The notes under the pieces: generated by a model | Database searches by the model: none | Told to the model about the DNA's origin: nothing | The model's input: the letters and a program-made list of their open reading frames with translations, nothing else | Part shown: in pieces, positions 11,201-21,600 of the stretch | Position numbering within the stretch: position 1 is the first letter of the stretch | Layout: each line of letters starts with the position of its first letter | DNA from: Ectocarpus siliculosus | Taxonomy: Eukaryota; Sar; Phaeophyceae; Ectocarpales; Ectocarpaceae | Direction of reading: 5' to 3' | Length of the DNA stretch: 64,000 nucleotides | Assembly: GCA_000310025.1 (NCBI GenBank) | Contig: FN649742.1 | Span: 1,958,045 to 2,022,044 of the forward strand | Program-made: the position numbers and the translations under genes

Positions 11201-14200
11201 AAGACGCCTGGTGTTACCCATGTGCTAGTACTGGCAAGTTTCAACGAGAGGCAAATGAGGAATTAGCTGCTGTTGTACGTGTTGCAGGAACGTATGAGTC
11301 GGGAGGTATTAGTACTGGCAAGTTTCAACGAGAGGCAAGTGAGGATTTGTCTGCTGTTGTACGTGTTGCAGGAACGTACGAGTCGAGGAGGTATCGATGT
11401 GGGGAACGGTTCCTTTGTGAATAATTGATTAGTTGACAGCTTTTGGTTCTGTTTGGGCTGTCCTAGCGACGAGGACGCATACGGTGTCACCGGCGGCCTC
11501 CAAACACAGCACACCGTGTGGAAAAGTCGGTTTTCGGTGTACGAAACCCGACGTTTTTCAAGAAATTGCAGGTACTCCGTCGATTTGTACGGATATCCGT
11601 GCGGTTTTGACGTTTTTTTCTGACGGATAACCGTCCTCAAGGACACGGTTTTGCTCGGTTTATGCTACGGAGTATACAAAACCGCTCCGTGACAAAAACC
11701 GCACTACGGATTAACCGCTCCACACCGCTCCGTGACATCAGAAAAAAAAACGCTCCGCTCCGTGAGACTATTGCCCTCGGATAAACCGCTCCGCACCGCT
11801 CCGTGATATTTTCAAATATAAAAAACCGCTCCGCACCGCTCCGTGGAACTAAAAAAAAAAAAACCGCTCCGCGGAGCGGTTCTACTCCGTGAGTAACCCT
11901 GCTTTTTTTCTTGTTGTTGCTTGTTCTTTGGTATTATAGGTGAGCTCTTTCTACGAGACATTCCCCTACCGCCTGGACGAGAGCACGGGCCAGATCGACT
12001 ACGACACCATGGCGGCCAACGCCAAGCTTTTCCGCCCCAAGGTATGTTTGACGAGAGACAGTCAGAGAGAGGGAGAGAGACACACACACACACACAGACA
12101 GCGACAGAGACGGCGAGTCTTTCTTTTTGCAGTGATGGCGCCAGACCAGCTGAGCTGTGAAATTTTCTTCGGGTCTCAGCAGGACATGGTATTTGTTATT
12201 TCAATCTAAAATGATGGATTTCGCTGACCAGCCCACCACCGAAGAGGCGTTGATCTCAGCGGGTAAGTGTACAACAGGTCCCCGCAAGAAAGCTCAAACC
12301 ATACGTCGATTGCTGTGTATTCCCCTGGCTGAGTGCATTGGAGAATTTAGTTCCTTGTTCGTGTACAGCATGATCGATTCGTGGTCCGGCTGGCGACGCT
12401 TCGCAGTCGTCCGGATCGTGCATCTGTTAGCGTTTGTTTTCTTCTTCGTGCATTGTATGCAGTGGAGACGATGATAAGCCTGATGTGCAGGCATTACCCT
12501 CGTGAACCCCCCGTATCCCCACCACCTTCGCTGCTCCCAGCTGTTTCGCCCCGTCTTCACATGCAACTAGCCATCGACTACACCCGCCCACCCACTCACA
12601 TGCAGCCATAGCATCGTATGATAATTGATGGTAAATTTTATGTCGACCTACTGTGCCGAGCACATCTGCAACCTAGAATCAAGCTCACACCTGAAACCTC
12701 GTCTGGAATGTGTCCGTTTGTGTTGTAAACCCCCTTTTGTTTTTGTTGACTTCCCCAACGCCGCCAAAAGCTTATCGTAGCTGGAGCTAGCGCGTACTCG
12801 CGCAACATCGACTACGCCCGCATGAAGGAGGTCGCGGACGCCTCGGGGGCGTGGCTGCTGTCGGACATGGCGCACATCAGCGGCCTGGTCTCGGCCGGCG
12901 TGGTGCCGTCCCCTTTCCCCTACTCGGACATCGTCACCACAACTACCCACAAGAGCCTGCGAGGCCCGCGCGGGGCCATGATCTTCTACCGAAAGGTGTG
13001 TGCGTGATTCTGTGAGACAGAAAGGGCTTTGCAACGGGAGTCGTGGCCTTGGCTAAATACGTTGTGCTCGCAAGTGTCGAGTATTTTTGACCTCTTCCGG
13101 GAACCTTTGTGTCCGAGTCATCCTCCGCCGCTGCTCCCCTCTTCGTTGGGGAACGTTCTACGCTGAGTAGCAATGTTTTTTATTTTTGTCGACCTACAAT
13201 GTAGAAACTTGGGGGTCTTTGACTTTGCCGGCGGTGACACGCTCGACGTCACCAAGCACGAGCAAGACAATGTTACACTTACGCCCGCACGCACACACAC
13301 CTGCATCGGCGCGGCCTGTGTGGTCCATTTCCGAGTTCCTCTTCCCCCCGGAGGCAAGCCAAGCCTGTATGTGTGCTCTGTGTTGGTGCCTCTGCCTCTG
13401 CCGGTTGCCGTCACTTGATCTACGCTTACAAGGACTACTCGTACAGCGATAACTCCCTCCTGGCCAGATGCTGCTTCCGATCTCTCTTTCCTTGCCCCCC
13501 CCCCCCCCCAACTCACTATGAAGCGAAAATTTCAAGTCCATCGTTTGTTTGCTCGTTGCTTCTGCTGCTGCTGCTACTGCTGCTGCGGCTGCTGCTACTG
13601 CTGCTGCGGCTGCTTGCGTATCCCCACCCAATACGGCTACGGCTGGCTCCTTAATGTGCAGGGTCAGCGCGGCACAACGAAGAAGGGGGAGCCCATCATG
13701 TACGACATCGAGAGCAAGATCAACTTCTCCGTATTCCCCGGTAAGACTTGTTGACAGACAGACACAAAGACCGCATTTTGTAGGGTTGGAATAAATGCAA
13801 GCTGTATATCTAGCGGTCGCACGCCAAGGGCAGTTGCACACGAGATCGAGGAGGATCATGTTTTGATGAGTGTGCTCGACAAAGACAAGCATCTTGGTTT
13901 TTACGCGGGACGCGCTTTTGGTGTCCTGTCCATCGCCGCCCGGCAGAAAGACACAGCAAGCAGGCAGGCAGGCACCAGATTTTTACGTCTGTCCCCGAAT
14001 ACTTGCGGGTGCCTGCATCGTGTTTGCCCCCGCGCGTGCGACGTGTTTGGCTGCTGTGTAGTTGTCACGTGTGAGTCAAATCAACATGAATGCGTCAAGA
14101 GCACTGGTTTTGATGGTTGGTTGGTTTTGGCCCTCGTTGGCATGTAAGAAGTTTAGACTGTGGCCTCGAAGTTTGCCCGAAAATTTCTTCCGGCGACGAC

Positions 14201-17023
14201 TTAGACTTGGTGCTGTGACGCGGAGGCGTTTACTGGGAGAGCGGTGCGTGGAGGTATAAAATATCACATCACACAAGATAACACCACCTTAGCTCTTCCG
14301 CATGCTTGGAACACGGCAATTTCCGACTCCGAGGCTCTTTTCTCCTGCGCACGTACGTTGCTGAAATGTTTGTTTCGTCTTGTCCCCCTTTTCCCTCACG
14401 GCATCATCCTTGTGGGTACCCTCAGGGCTGCAGGGTGGGCCGCACAACCACACCATCGCCGCGCTCGCAACGGCGTTGAAGCAGGCCAAGGCACCGGAGT
14501 ACGTGGCCTACCAGAAGCAGGTGACGGCGGCGACGAACGATATGTTAGCCGAAACACACCTCCCCAACGGGACGACCTGAGTGTGTGCACGTTTGTACCG
14601 CTCGAGCTTGGCCCTAATGTCCCTACGATATCTGTGGTTGCTTGGATGTGTGTTGTGCGTGTGCCTGTCGTTGTGATGGAACACGTCACGAGTCTTGGTT
14701 CCTCTTGATGGATGTGGCATCCCTCGGGTATTGTTGTTTTTGTAACCCTTTTAGGCCATATTCTTGCGCTGCTGTTGTTTTCTAAGTCACTGGCTCGTGT
14801 AAAACGCGGCCGATCGCCACGAGCCAGACGCAACTAGCAACTAATAGCGTATCTGAACGGAACGGAAACATGCAACAGGCATCAACAAGTGTGATACGAA
14901 GCATGCGACAAACAGAACACTTGGACAATAAACACCAAGACGGCAAATATCCCGTCGAGTCAAGGCGACATACACCTTGATTGCGCAAATTCAACACACT
15001 CGAATTACAGAGGATGGTCATTATGGCCACCCTCTTCCGCTGTGCTACTCCGGATGATTGAGTTGGGATAGAATCCCTTGTTCCTTTCCCGGTGTCTCGG
15101 GCTCGGGCCCTCTCTTTTCTTTGCTCGACTTGGTGCTCTTGCCCTTGTTTTTCTTTTTCCGGCGTTTTATTTGTCGTTTGTCGTTTGTCGTTCGTCGTTG
15201 GCGTGGCGTCATCGTGCCAAACATCCCTCTCCCCAGTATTTTTCAAAAATGTTGTTTCCTGAAATTGAAGTGCCCGGAGAACGCCCAAGAGGCTGTTCAC
15301 CATTTTTCTACACATTCTTGTCAACTTGCCTTCATCTGTTGGGATTTTTGTTCCGTCTCCCCCCTCCCCCTCCAACGTTTTGTCGACACGGACACTCATT
15401 TGTTGCCGTGTAGGTGGTCAAGAACTCGGCGGCGATGGCGGAGAAGCTCATCGCCGACGGTTACCAGCTGGTCAGCGGTGGCACGGACAACCACCTCGTG
15501 CTCGTTGACCTCAAGAAGTCGTCGGTGAGGGGGTGGTTTGTCATGATGCAGCAAGTAGTATTTTTTGTCGCGTTCGTTCCCGTCGTCGTCACTACTGTAT
15601 GTAGGGCTAGTGCAAACGCTTTTTTGTCGCACCTCCTCGGTGTGGCGCTACAGCAGCGTTTGTACCACTCCGCGCTGGACATGACGCGAATGTGTGCGAG
15701 ACGGCGCACACCACTGGATACCAGGAGGTACTTGTGCGTGAGCACGTGCTGCTGCTGCTGCTGCTGCTGCTGCTTCTGCTCTACGCACGTCGCTTCGGTG
15801 GAATCAACGAAAAAAAGCTTTCGCTCATTCGTCCCACCTCACCCCTTACTTACAAGTATGATTTATCCTTGGCTCCTAGCCATCTCCTGGTCCTAGGTTG
15901 GAAGAAGAATAATACCGGGTTACGCGAAAGGTTCATGTATCGGTGACGGAAGTTGCAAGGGGAAAGGCACCACATCCTTCGCATCCACGCATCCACAGCA
16001 AGCATCGAGCCCACGCCACACTAAGGCACATGCGTGAATGTGATGTAGAGTTGTGATTTCATTTCATTACGCCAGGCTTGCAGTTCATTTGCCTGCACTG
16101 GTGCTGTATGCCTGCATGCATACATGCGCGCTAATGGTGAGTTGCTTCTGTTTTTGCGGTTTCAAAAAGTCAGTTGTATGGTGGGTTCGATCCTCTTCGT
16201 ATCCAAACCTGCAGAATATCGACGGCGCGCGCGTGGAGCTTATGCTCGAAGTCGTCAACATGGCCACCAACAAGAACACCGTGCCCGGGGACAAGAGCGC
16301 GCTGACCCCTGGAGGCATCCGCATGGGCGCGCCCGCTCTCACCTCGCGTGGGTTCACCGGTACGTGGGGCGTTCCTCGTAGTACGTGCGGTAGGCCTGTT
16401 GGAGATTTCTTTCGTATTGGGTGCCAATTTGTTTTCGTCGCGTAGTTGATGTAAGGCGTGTCTGTTTTACGATACCGTTGAGGTTGGTGTTGGCGTTGCA
16501 TCGTTTCGTGGGTTGTGCTTTCGCTTGTGCTTGAGACACCCTTCGGAACGCTGCCGTCAAATGGATGGTACGTACGGTGTTTTTCTCCCCTGGTTGTTTT
16601 CCCTCTACCCCCGGGCCCCCTCCTCTCCATGTGTACTGTATACCCCCCCCCCCCGTCGTGTGGGTTTGACACTTTCTGAGGCGTCATCAGTTAGACTTGA
16701 TACTCTCCATCCCACTCCTCCGTGATTTCCATCTCACTAGTCTTGTATTTCCCCCCACAACCCCCCCCCCCCGCCCCCGCCGATTTTGTGCTTTTGCAGA
16801 GGAGGACTTCGAGCAGGTGGCGGCGTTCTTCCACAGGGGGGTGACCCTCGCCAAGAAGGTGGCCGCGGACACGGGCAAGATCAAGGCCTACCGCGAGGCG
16901 CTCGCGGACGGGGGGAGCAAGTACCCCGAGATCAAGCAGCTCAGGGACGACATCAACAACTTCGCCCGCACTTTCCCGGTCATCGGGTTCGACCAGGAGA
17001 CCATGCGTTACCCGGCGCCCTGA
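5257..17023 (+). CDS. SHMT: serine hydroxymethyltransferase, mitochondrial (complete, 12 exons)
   Basis: PLP enzyme that converts serine and tetrahydrofolate to glycine and methylene-tetrahydrofolate; in mitochondria it is also needed for glycine handling. Exons: 5257-5340, 5529-5600, 7969-8118, 8809-8913, 9157-9264, 11940-12041, 12771-12995, 13662-13740, 14426-14520, 15414-15524, 16215-16359 and 16800-17023. They sum to 1500 bases (499 residues), the usual length, with unbroken phase. Residues 1-28 are basic and Arg/Ala/Ser-rich ([14 protein letters not shown]), a mitochondrial presequence. Family blocks: [77 protein letters not shown], the PLP lysine in [10 protein letters not shown] (Lys268), [46 protein letters not shown] second in-frame ATG at 5281 could give a shorter product. 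Intron 5 holds a hAT element; introns 2 and 5 exceed 2 kb. Confidence 0.98.
7607..7772. repeat. three-copy imperfect tandem repeat in SHMT intron 2
   Basis: Three diverged copies, each about 55 bases, start near 7607, 7661 and 7717. Each opens with a CCTCCTCTTG core followed by a C/GATAC- or GAGAC-like stretch and a CTAGCTTG or CTCTCTTG tail. It ends about 200 bases before the exon 3 acceptor. No coding sense is seen. Confidence 0.6.
10369..11102 (+). pseudogene. internally deleted hAT transposase (BED finger joined to dimerisation domain)
   Basis: An ATG at 10369 opens a Ser/Gly/Ala-rich stretch. A frame change before about 10578 leads to a BED-type zinc finger region ([11 protein letters not shown], then [12 protein letters not shown] and LLDHLRTKH), where the finger's first cysteine position reads ADEDVKEC rather than the usual two-cysteine form. 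After about 50 residues comes the hAT C-terminal dimerisation motif ([14 protein letters not shown], then [20 protein letters not shown]), ending at 11102. The RNase-H-like catalytic core of several hundred residues, with its acidic triad, is absent, so this copy cannot encode an active transposase. The core and C-terminal parts share one open frame, which suggests the deletion was in frame or spliced out. Confidence 0.8.
11227..11394 (+). repeat. two-copy 84-base tandem repeat inside the hAT element
   Basis: Two copies of an 84-base unit begin at 11227 and 11311 (AGTACTGGCAAGTTTCAACG at each start) and differ at only a few positions. The unit is 28 codons long and open in one plus frame (STGKFQREA, then [12 protein letters not shown]). 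It lies after the transposase stop, so translation is doubtful. Confidence 0.85.
13559..13617 (+). repeat. CTG-rich triplet minisatellite before SHMT exon 8
   Basis: Alternating CTGCTG, CTACTG and CGGCTG triplets in intron 7, ending about 45 bases before the acceptor at 13661. A second pure CTG run of about eight units lies at 15748-15773 in intron 10. Both are typical intronic triplet expansions. Confidence 0.85.
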
Positions 17024-18669
17024 GCACAGCTTCCGCGCCTTTTTTTTTTTTTTTCCCGCTACGTAGATTTCCAAGGAATGCTGCGGCTTGGCTGGAATAA
17101 CGTCCGTGGTTCGTCCGGCGGCCGTTTTAACCTCCCGTTGCCATTATCTGGAACGGGCTTCGATCAGGAGGGAAGGGCTGATACGTTTTGGCTTCACGGC
17201 GGGCCGGCCTGTGTCCTGCCCTTTCGTTCGTCCTTGTCCCTTTCGGCAGATTGTTCGTTCGCCCACCTCCTTTGTAGTTGAGTTTGTGTACCACTGCGGC
17301 CTCCTTGTAACCGGAAGAGGAAGAAAAACGAGTCTAACTGGATTGCAGAAGACGTTTTTTGACCGAACGAGACGGAATGGCGTGGAATTGGATTTCGAAA
17401 ATCTTTTTTTTTTGTGCGATAGACTGCTATCGTTGGGCTGTTTTGGTGTTGCCTTTTCCTCCAACGCATTAGACACACGACCCCACGCACGCGATCTCGC
17501 AACCAAAATGTGCGACGAGAGGAGGAAAGGGAGGCCGAGGGGAATTAAAATCAATCATGGAGAGGGTGGGAACGGGACTCAAAAGTTTGGCGCCGTTGCG
17601 GTGCTGTGTATACAAAAGTACAGACTGGCTGACTTGACGTATCTTGGTATCTCCCGCTCCACTCTCGAATGTAGAGGGAGAAAGAGAAATAACGAGAATT
17701 TGGTGAGAGAGAGAGAGAGAGAGAGAACGACCTAGTGGTGCAAAGCACACGTTATTGGTCGTTACTCGCATGGCTCAGCGTTTCATTCGGTTGTACGGGA
17801 AACCGGGGGAGTAGGGTGCGTGCCGTGGGCCCCTACGTTGCCAACAAGATTAGCTAGAAGGCAACCGGCCGGAAATATCTGAAAACAGGGGTTTTGATGG
17901 CCGTGTCTCGGGAGACCGAACGATATTCCACATTGGTCTTAATACGTATCATGTGTTTGTTATGAGCCTAGGGCAGAGGTTTGTGTATCCTTGGCGCTTG
18001 TTTGTGAGTCGGTTGGGGTGCAGGGTGGGGGCGGGTCGTTCTTGTCTGTTTTATCCGGCCATTTTGTCCCGTGCGGGCCTCTACAGGTTAGTCATGGATC
18101 GTTTTTCGAGTTGTGCACGGTTTGTTGTTGTTAGTGAGAGCAAAAAAAGCAACGAACACACCGCGGTGTTTGGCACGCCACAACTTGGCAACGATGTCGT
18201 TAGCGTGCGTGTTGAGGTACAGGTATGCATAGTTGGAGAGGAGGGGGGGTGCTGCACTGGACCAAATGTGTTGGGGGATGAAGCTGCCCTGGTGGTCTTT
18301 AATACTTTAAAGTGCCGAGTACTGTCGGTACTTATGTTCTGACATGACATCCTGTTTCGAGACTTATTGGACTCGTTTGTTTGTTGTGGTGCTAGTGCCG
18401 TGCACGTGGACGCGAACAAGGTCCTCACCACGATGGCTGCATGTATGCTTCAACGCAACTCGTAAGGTGCACATGGACGACACACAATACATCGACTAGT
18501 GGAGGACCACCGCCCTACAATCAAGCAGCGTTAGCGTTTATCGACGCCATCTAACGTATACGGTACACGCGTACCCCAAGCCGCCGGAGAAACAAACTCC
18601 TGAGTTCATTCGATCTCGACCTTTCACAACATATAAACCGAAGAAAGCATTATCATCGCGTCATGTTGG
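17024..18669. other. convergent 3' region between SHMT and the LRRC9-like gene
   Basis: The 1.65 kb between the stop of SHMT (plus) and the stop of the next gene (minus) must hold both 3' untranslated regions. A T run follows the SHMT stop at 17041-17055, and a GA microsatellite sits at 17705-17727. No open frame with coding character or family match is visible on either strand. Confidence 0.6.
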
Positions 18670-21600
18670 TCATGTTCTGGAGGGCAGCGACACTTGCGCT
18701 TGCTGTGCGCGTGTTACGGTACCGCCGCCACCATCCTCCTTATTCTCCTGCTCCTCCTGTGTCTCGTGGCGCAGGATCGCCTCTTGGAGGGCCCTCTGCT
18801 CGTCCGCGTCGGCCCTGAGGCTGGCCACGTTCGCCGCTTTCCAACGTAGGTTGCCGTGGGTCGCCTGCAGCCTCGACGCCTCGGCTGGGGTCACGTCCTG
18901 GTAACGATCAAGAGCAACGGACAGAGAGAGAACCCATCATGATGAACAAGGGGGAAATACAGAAAGAAAAGGGAGAATGACTTGGACGGGTGCTCTCTGT
19001 CTGCCTGTCTGTCTCTCTCCCCCCCTATCTCTCTCACAAGCGCTTGGGCTTATGCTTCACGCAATGCCGAGTCCCAACGAGCATTCTCCATGGTCATGGC
19101 CCCTACACAACAGATATGCATACAACACACCGCAACGGCGCGCTACCCGTGATGGTGGTGAAATGCGCCGTGGCAAGAAGTGCGCGTGGTATCCATGTAG
19201 ATACCCCCGCGAGTGGTGGCTTGGCTACCTCCCACACCCTCACTCTCACCTCTTGCATCCGCTTAAGGTAGGCCTTGACTTGCTCCTCCATCTTGTTCTC
19301 CACCTGCAGGAGCAGGTCTGCCGCTGGCGCCGGTCCGAGCAAGTTGTCCTGTGGGAGGTTGATGCAATGCGTATGGGGGCGCGGAAGTTGGGGTTGGGGC
19401 GGAGGTGGGGGTCTACGACTCGCAGCAGCAGAATAGCATAATGTAATGTTGCGTCATTTTGTGTACTCCCTCACTTGCATGTAGGACGCACGGTCGCAAC
19501 ACACAAGAGCGCACGATTGGTGGTCGTGTGTCTACCAGCGGTATGAGTGGCAAAAAATAGTTGCGTGAGGAGCAAAGGAGCACGGTGCCCCGCCGCCCCA
19601 TTGGAAGAGAAGTTGTACGGAGCTCGGGAAGGACGCGAACTATAGCTGGGATAACACGGCTGTCAGGACAAGGAATCGGCGGGATGTGGCTGTGACTTGG
19701 TGCACGAGACAATGTTGACAAACGGACGGCTAGATCTGGGAGATATGGTACATGCATTTTCGGTCGCCCCCTTGTTAAGACCTAGGCTAAAAGCCGTCGA
19801 GAGCGGAGATGTTGCCGCAAGTAGGGACGAGGAGGCAATGGTGGAGAGGGACGCGTGCGTCACGCACGGCCCACACCTCCCAGGCAACAACAACAAAACT
19901 TTACGCTCCCCCGCCTCTTTGTTTCACCCACCGCGCCGAGCTTCGACAGCGCTCCGTCCAACGATCTCTTGTCCTCGCCCACCGCCCCGGATGCACAAAG
20001 CACGTGAAACTCTGGCAACGCCAGCGGGAAGCAGCGCTCGGGGAAAATGAAGTAAGACGCGCCCTGAACGACAGAGAGAGGGAAGAGGGAGGTGGAGGTG
20101 GGGGTCCCCGTTACCTTGAGTTGGGGGGAGGGCGGGAGGGGTGTGTGTGGGGGGGAGGGTGCCGGGTGTTCGTATTTCGGGGGTGAGGCGTCGAGGGGGA
20201 ACGCGCGTACAATGTATGTGCATCTCTCCAGGTGTGTATGACAGAACCCCAAGAATCGCGTCGCCGATCAACTGGCGCGGGGGTGGGAGTGGAAGACCCG
20301 GTGCAGCGGTTCCGGGAACATGGTGCGGTTTTCATCCCGCGCGTATTCAGGGCTGAAATGCCGCACGCTCATAGACAAGACGACCGACCAGGACAGACCA
20401 AGCATTGCCCCATACATGACGTGCCCCGCACCTTCGAGTGCAAGCGAGCCAGCCACCAAATTTCCTGCTGTGACACAGCACTGCCCCACGCATGATTGAG
20501 CACCGAAAAGTTACTCTCGGGGCGAGCCACCCAGCACGAGACTATATATCCCCCACAGGTGCTCACTGATTTTTCGGGGTCCTCTTCAACGTCACACGCA
20601 AGTTTCCGGAGGTTTTGGCGTACACCAATTCGCTCCACGTTGCGGGGTACTACAGCTGTAGTAGTATCCCAGCCAACACCTATTGTTCGGGCTGCGGTGT
20701 ACATCGGTACCATCACACCCCGGAGTCTCGCACATGAGAGGCCACACACAAAGACACCCTCTTTACCTTAGCCGCGCCACCGCTGTCCTCAGCCTCACCA
20801 CCGGCGTCGGCGAAAGCGTTCCTCTCGGGTGTCGACGAAGACGTTGGCGACGACTCTCGCCCCGCTCCTCCTCCCGCCGGAGCCTGCCCCACGACGCGGG
20901 TCACGCGCCCGGACGCCTCGACTCGCTCGACGAGCTCGGCGGGCACCGTGGCTCCTCCAACCCTTGCCAAGCTCGCACCTCCTCCTCCTCCTCCTCCTCC
21001 TGCGGCTGCTCCTTTCTGCACCCCGATTCTCCGGTTGGGGCCACGTGCCCCACTGCCTGCCGCACCCCCCCCTCCCCCCCTTCTGGGAGGCCTTTCTTGG
21101 GCGTTCGTGTCGATCTGGGCTTGGTCTGGTGGGAGGATGACCGCCAGCTGAAGGATGACCGCTCCGCTAGCATCGGCGGTGGTGATAGGGGTGGCGGCGG
21201 AGGCGGTGGTAGTGGCGGTGGAAGACGCACTCGAAGACGAAGAAGTCGTGGAAATTGCCGCCGCCGCAGCAGCAGCAGCAGCAGCAGTAGCAGCAGCAGC
21301 AGTAGCAGCAGCAGCAGTAGCAGCAGCAGCAGCTGCCGCTTGACGGGGGTCCGGGAAGAGCACCACCGCCGGCCGCCCTAGGGCTGACAGACCGTCGGAG
21401 CATATTGCTTCCATGTCTTCACGCCCACTGTTGTTATTGTTGTTGTTGTTGTTATCGTTGTTTCGTTGTTGTGGTCGGAGGTGTGGATCGGGGTTGGCAC
21501 GGCCGCGCCGGGGGACAGGTAGAAGGGCAAAACAACAATGAGGCGTGAGGTTTTGGCGTAAAAGCAACAAAAAAAAGGTGTTTGCCGATCGGAGCGACGA

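Larger units (their letters stand above)
9938..11901 (+). mobile_element. non-autonomous hAT DNA transposon in SHMT intron 5
   Basis: Perfect 17-base terminal inverted repeats CAGGGTTACTCACGGAG at 9938-9954 and 11885-11901. The flanks carry CTTTTTTT at 9928-9935 and again at 11902-11909, an 8-base target duplication apart from two extra bases (AT) on the left. Both subterminal zones (9950-10260 and 11650-11880) are packed with direct and inverted copies of the CCGCTCCGTGA motif, as hAT transposases bind repeated subterminal motifs. The interior carries a transposase remnant in the sense of the host gene. The right end lies 38 bases before SHMT exon 6. It is mobile only if a full-length relative supplies transposase. 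Confidence 0.9.

Noticed and set aside
20829-21381. plus-strand Ser/Pro-rich open frames around the CAG run
   Set aside because: They mirror the large LRRC9-like exon, whose minus-strand reading joins in phase to neighbours with recognisable blocks.
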